In this document: one piece after another, positions 62,718-64,000 of the stretch
Layout: each line of letters begins with the position of its first letter
Position numbering within the stretch: position 1 is the first letter of the stretch
Source: Portunus trituberculatus
Lineage: Eukaryota > Arthropoda > Malacostraca > Decapoda > Portunidae
Direction of reading: 5' to 3'
DNA length: 64,000 nucleotides
NCBI RefSeq assembly: GCF_017591435.1
Contig: NC_059295.1
Coordinates: forward strand, 41,990,282-42,054,281
Made by a program: the position numbers and the translations under genes
The notes under the pieces: generated by a model
Told to the model about the DNA's origin: nothing
Database searches by the model: none
What the model saw: only the letters and a program-made list of their open reading frames with translations

Positions 62718-64000
62718 GACTGAGGAAGTGGTTCATAACCCAGAAAAGTACAGCAAGAAAGGACTAAAGAAACTTACATATGAGCGAAATGTAATGTATT
62801 CCAACATAAATGGAGTGATATCGGGATTTTAGAACTCAACGATTACTTGAGGGACAAGAACCCAGATATTGTGGGTCTTACTGAAACAAAACTGAGAGAG
62901 GAGAAGACCTGATGAAGGTTGGAGAAGGAAATATAACGTTTGGAAAAGAAATAGAGTAGGTAAGATGGGAGGAGGAGTGATGTTGCTGGTTAAAAAGATA
63001 TAAAGGTGGATCAAGTGAAAAAGGTATGGGAAAGGCAGAAGTGCTAAAGATCAGAGCAGAAACTAATGAAGGAAAAAGAGGCACTACATAGTGGTGTACG
63101 TACCACCTAAGACAAATGCATGGTCAGTACAGGAATATGAAGAAATGATAAGTGATACAGGAACATGTCTGGAAGAAATGTTGGGTGGCTGTGAACGAAC
63201 TATAATGATGGGAGATTTTAATTGTAAAGAGGTGTGTTGGGAGGACTGGTCAATGGAAGGATCAGAGACAACATGGGAAATACACTATTGACACTGGCAA
63301 TGGAAAATGTGTTAACTCAGTGGGTCAAAGAAGATACTAGGTTTGGAGGAGAGGGAGCATCGTCAAGACTGGACTTGGTCTTTAGTACAGAGCCAATGGT
63401 CATTGAGGAGATGAGGGTGGAGTGCCCTTTAGCAAAGAGTGATCATGCAGTTTTGGAGTTCAAGGTGATAGACGAAGAGAAATCTAGAAGAAATGAAGAA
63501 TATAAAGTGGGAAGATGGAATTATGCCAAGACAGATTTTGGAAACCTAAAGAAATTCTTTCAAGAGACAAATTGGATGAAATTCAAGAGTGCTAAGGAGC
63601 AAATGAAAAGTGGAAGGAATTTATAAAATATACAAAGAAGGTGAGAAAAATTTGTACCAATAAGACAACATAGAGAAGTTGGAAAGCAGGACTGGTTTAA
63701 CGATAGATGTGAAAAGGCTAGAACAAGAAAAGAGGATGCATGGAAGAGGTGGAGAAGGAAAAGACGGATTAAGCAGTGGAAAGTTACAAAAGAGCAAGAA
63801 ATGAATATGTGTTGATTAGAAGAGAAGAAAGAAAGAAACAAGAAAAGGATATAATTGATAAATGTAAAGACCAACCAAGGCTTTTTACAGACATGTGAAC
63901 AACAACATCAAAAATAGAGAAAGTATTGAAAGTTTAGAAGTAAATGGAGTATACAGTGAAGATCCCAGGAAATGGCAGAGGCTATGAATGGATGCTTTCG
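62718..64000 (+). pseudogene. LINE alpha3 ORF2, endonuclease part, frameshifted and cut by window end
   Basis: NVMYSNINGVISGF then stop (one G fewer than alpha2), VVYVPPKTNAWSVQEYEEMI, MMGDFNCKEVCWEDW, TRFGGEGASSRLDLVF, AKSDHAVLEF. Frame breaks near 62830, 62910, 63240 and 63626. The GEGASSRLDLVF segment is better preserved here than in alpha1. Confidence 0.75.

Larger units (their letters stand above)
61672..64000 (+). mobile_element. LINE alpha, copy alpha3 (runs off the window end)
   Basis: 5' end attctacagttacctaagag... as in alpha1, then ORF1 and the endonuclease half of ORF2, nearly identical to alpha1 read in reverse. The window ends upstream of the RT domain. Confidence 0.87.

Overview
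The window looks like arthropod nuclear DNA, most likely a decapod crustacean (inference). The signs are a split gene with canonical GT-AG introns, very long (TA)n, (GA)n and (CA)n arrays, degenerate CCTAA tracts of the arthropod telomere type, many pogo/Tigger-type DNA transposons and several CR1/L2/Jockey-like LINEs. There is no sign of bacterial operons, CRISPR arrays or RNA genes.

The only host gene I can support runs on the + strand from 5792 to 54651 and is open at both ends. Fifteen exons (3,384 coding bases) join in a continuous frame with matching intron phases. In order they encode five EGF-like repeats, a Ser/Thr/Pro-rich mucin-like stretch of roughly 480 residues, a sixth EGF repeat, a laminin-G domain, two EGF repeats and most of a second laminin-G domain. 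Two EGFs between LamG domains, a mucin-like insert and the LamG motifs (DFLALSLV, NVSAKAPG, LLYIGG) fit eyes shut/spacemaker (eys), the secreted proteoglycan of photoreceptor extracellular space, better than crumbs.

Layout. 1-5791: intergenic or upstream intron DNA with telomere-like tracts, a LINE 3' end and a foldback element. 5792-6211: two EGF exons. 6250-22600: a huge intron holding a chain of at least ten short DNA transposons (families named A to I here) whose CAG...CTG ends abut (TA)n arrays, with several nested insertions. 23023-23410: two EGF exons. 24000-38950: an intron with a possible split Tigger relic around a block of minus-strand LINEs (alpha1, beta1, alpha2) and a compound minisatellite. 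39777-42639: EGF and mucin exons. 42862-46190: a second cluster of TA-target elements (M, L, K, G2) and a Tigger N-terminal relic. 46360-54651: the LamG/EGF exons with ordinary introns, one of which holds a hAT element with a perfect 8-bp target duplication inside another TIR element. 54750-64000: a plus-strand LINE block (gamma, beta2, 3' fragments, alpha3) in the opposite orientation to the first block.

No intact transposase or complete LINE ORF2 is visible; most coding relics carry stops or one-base indels, some of which could be assembly errors. The most striking structures are the transposon/(TA)n chain, the inverted pair of LINE blocks, the 0.64-kb near-perfect palindrome and the mixed unique-module/dinucleotide minisatellite.
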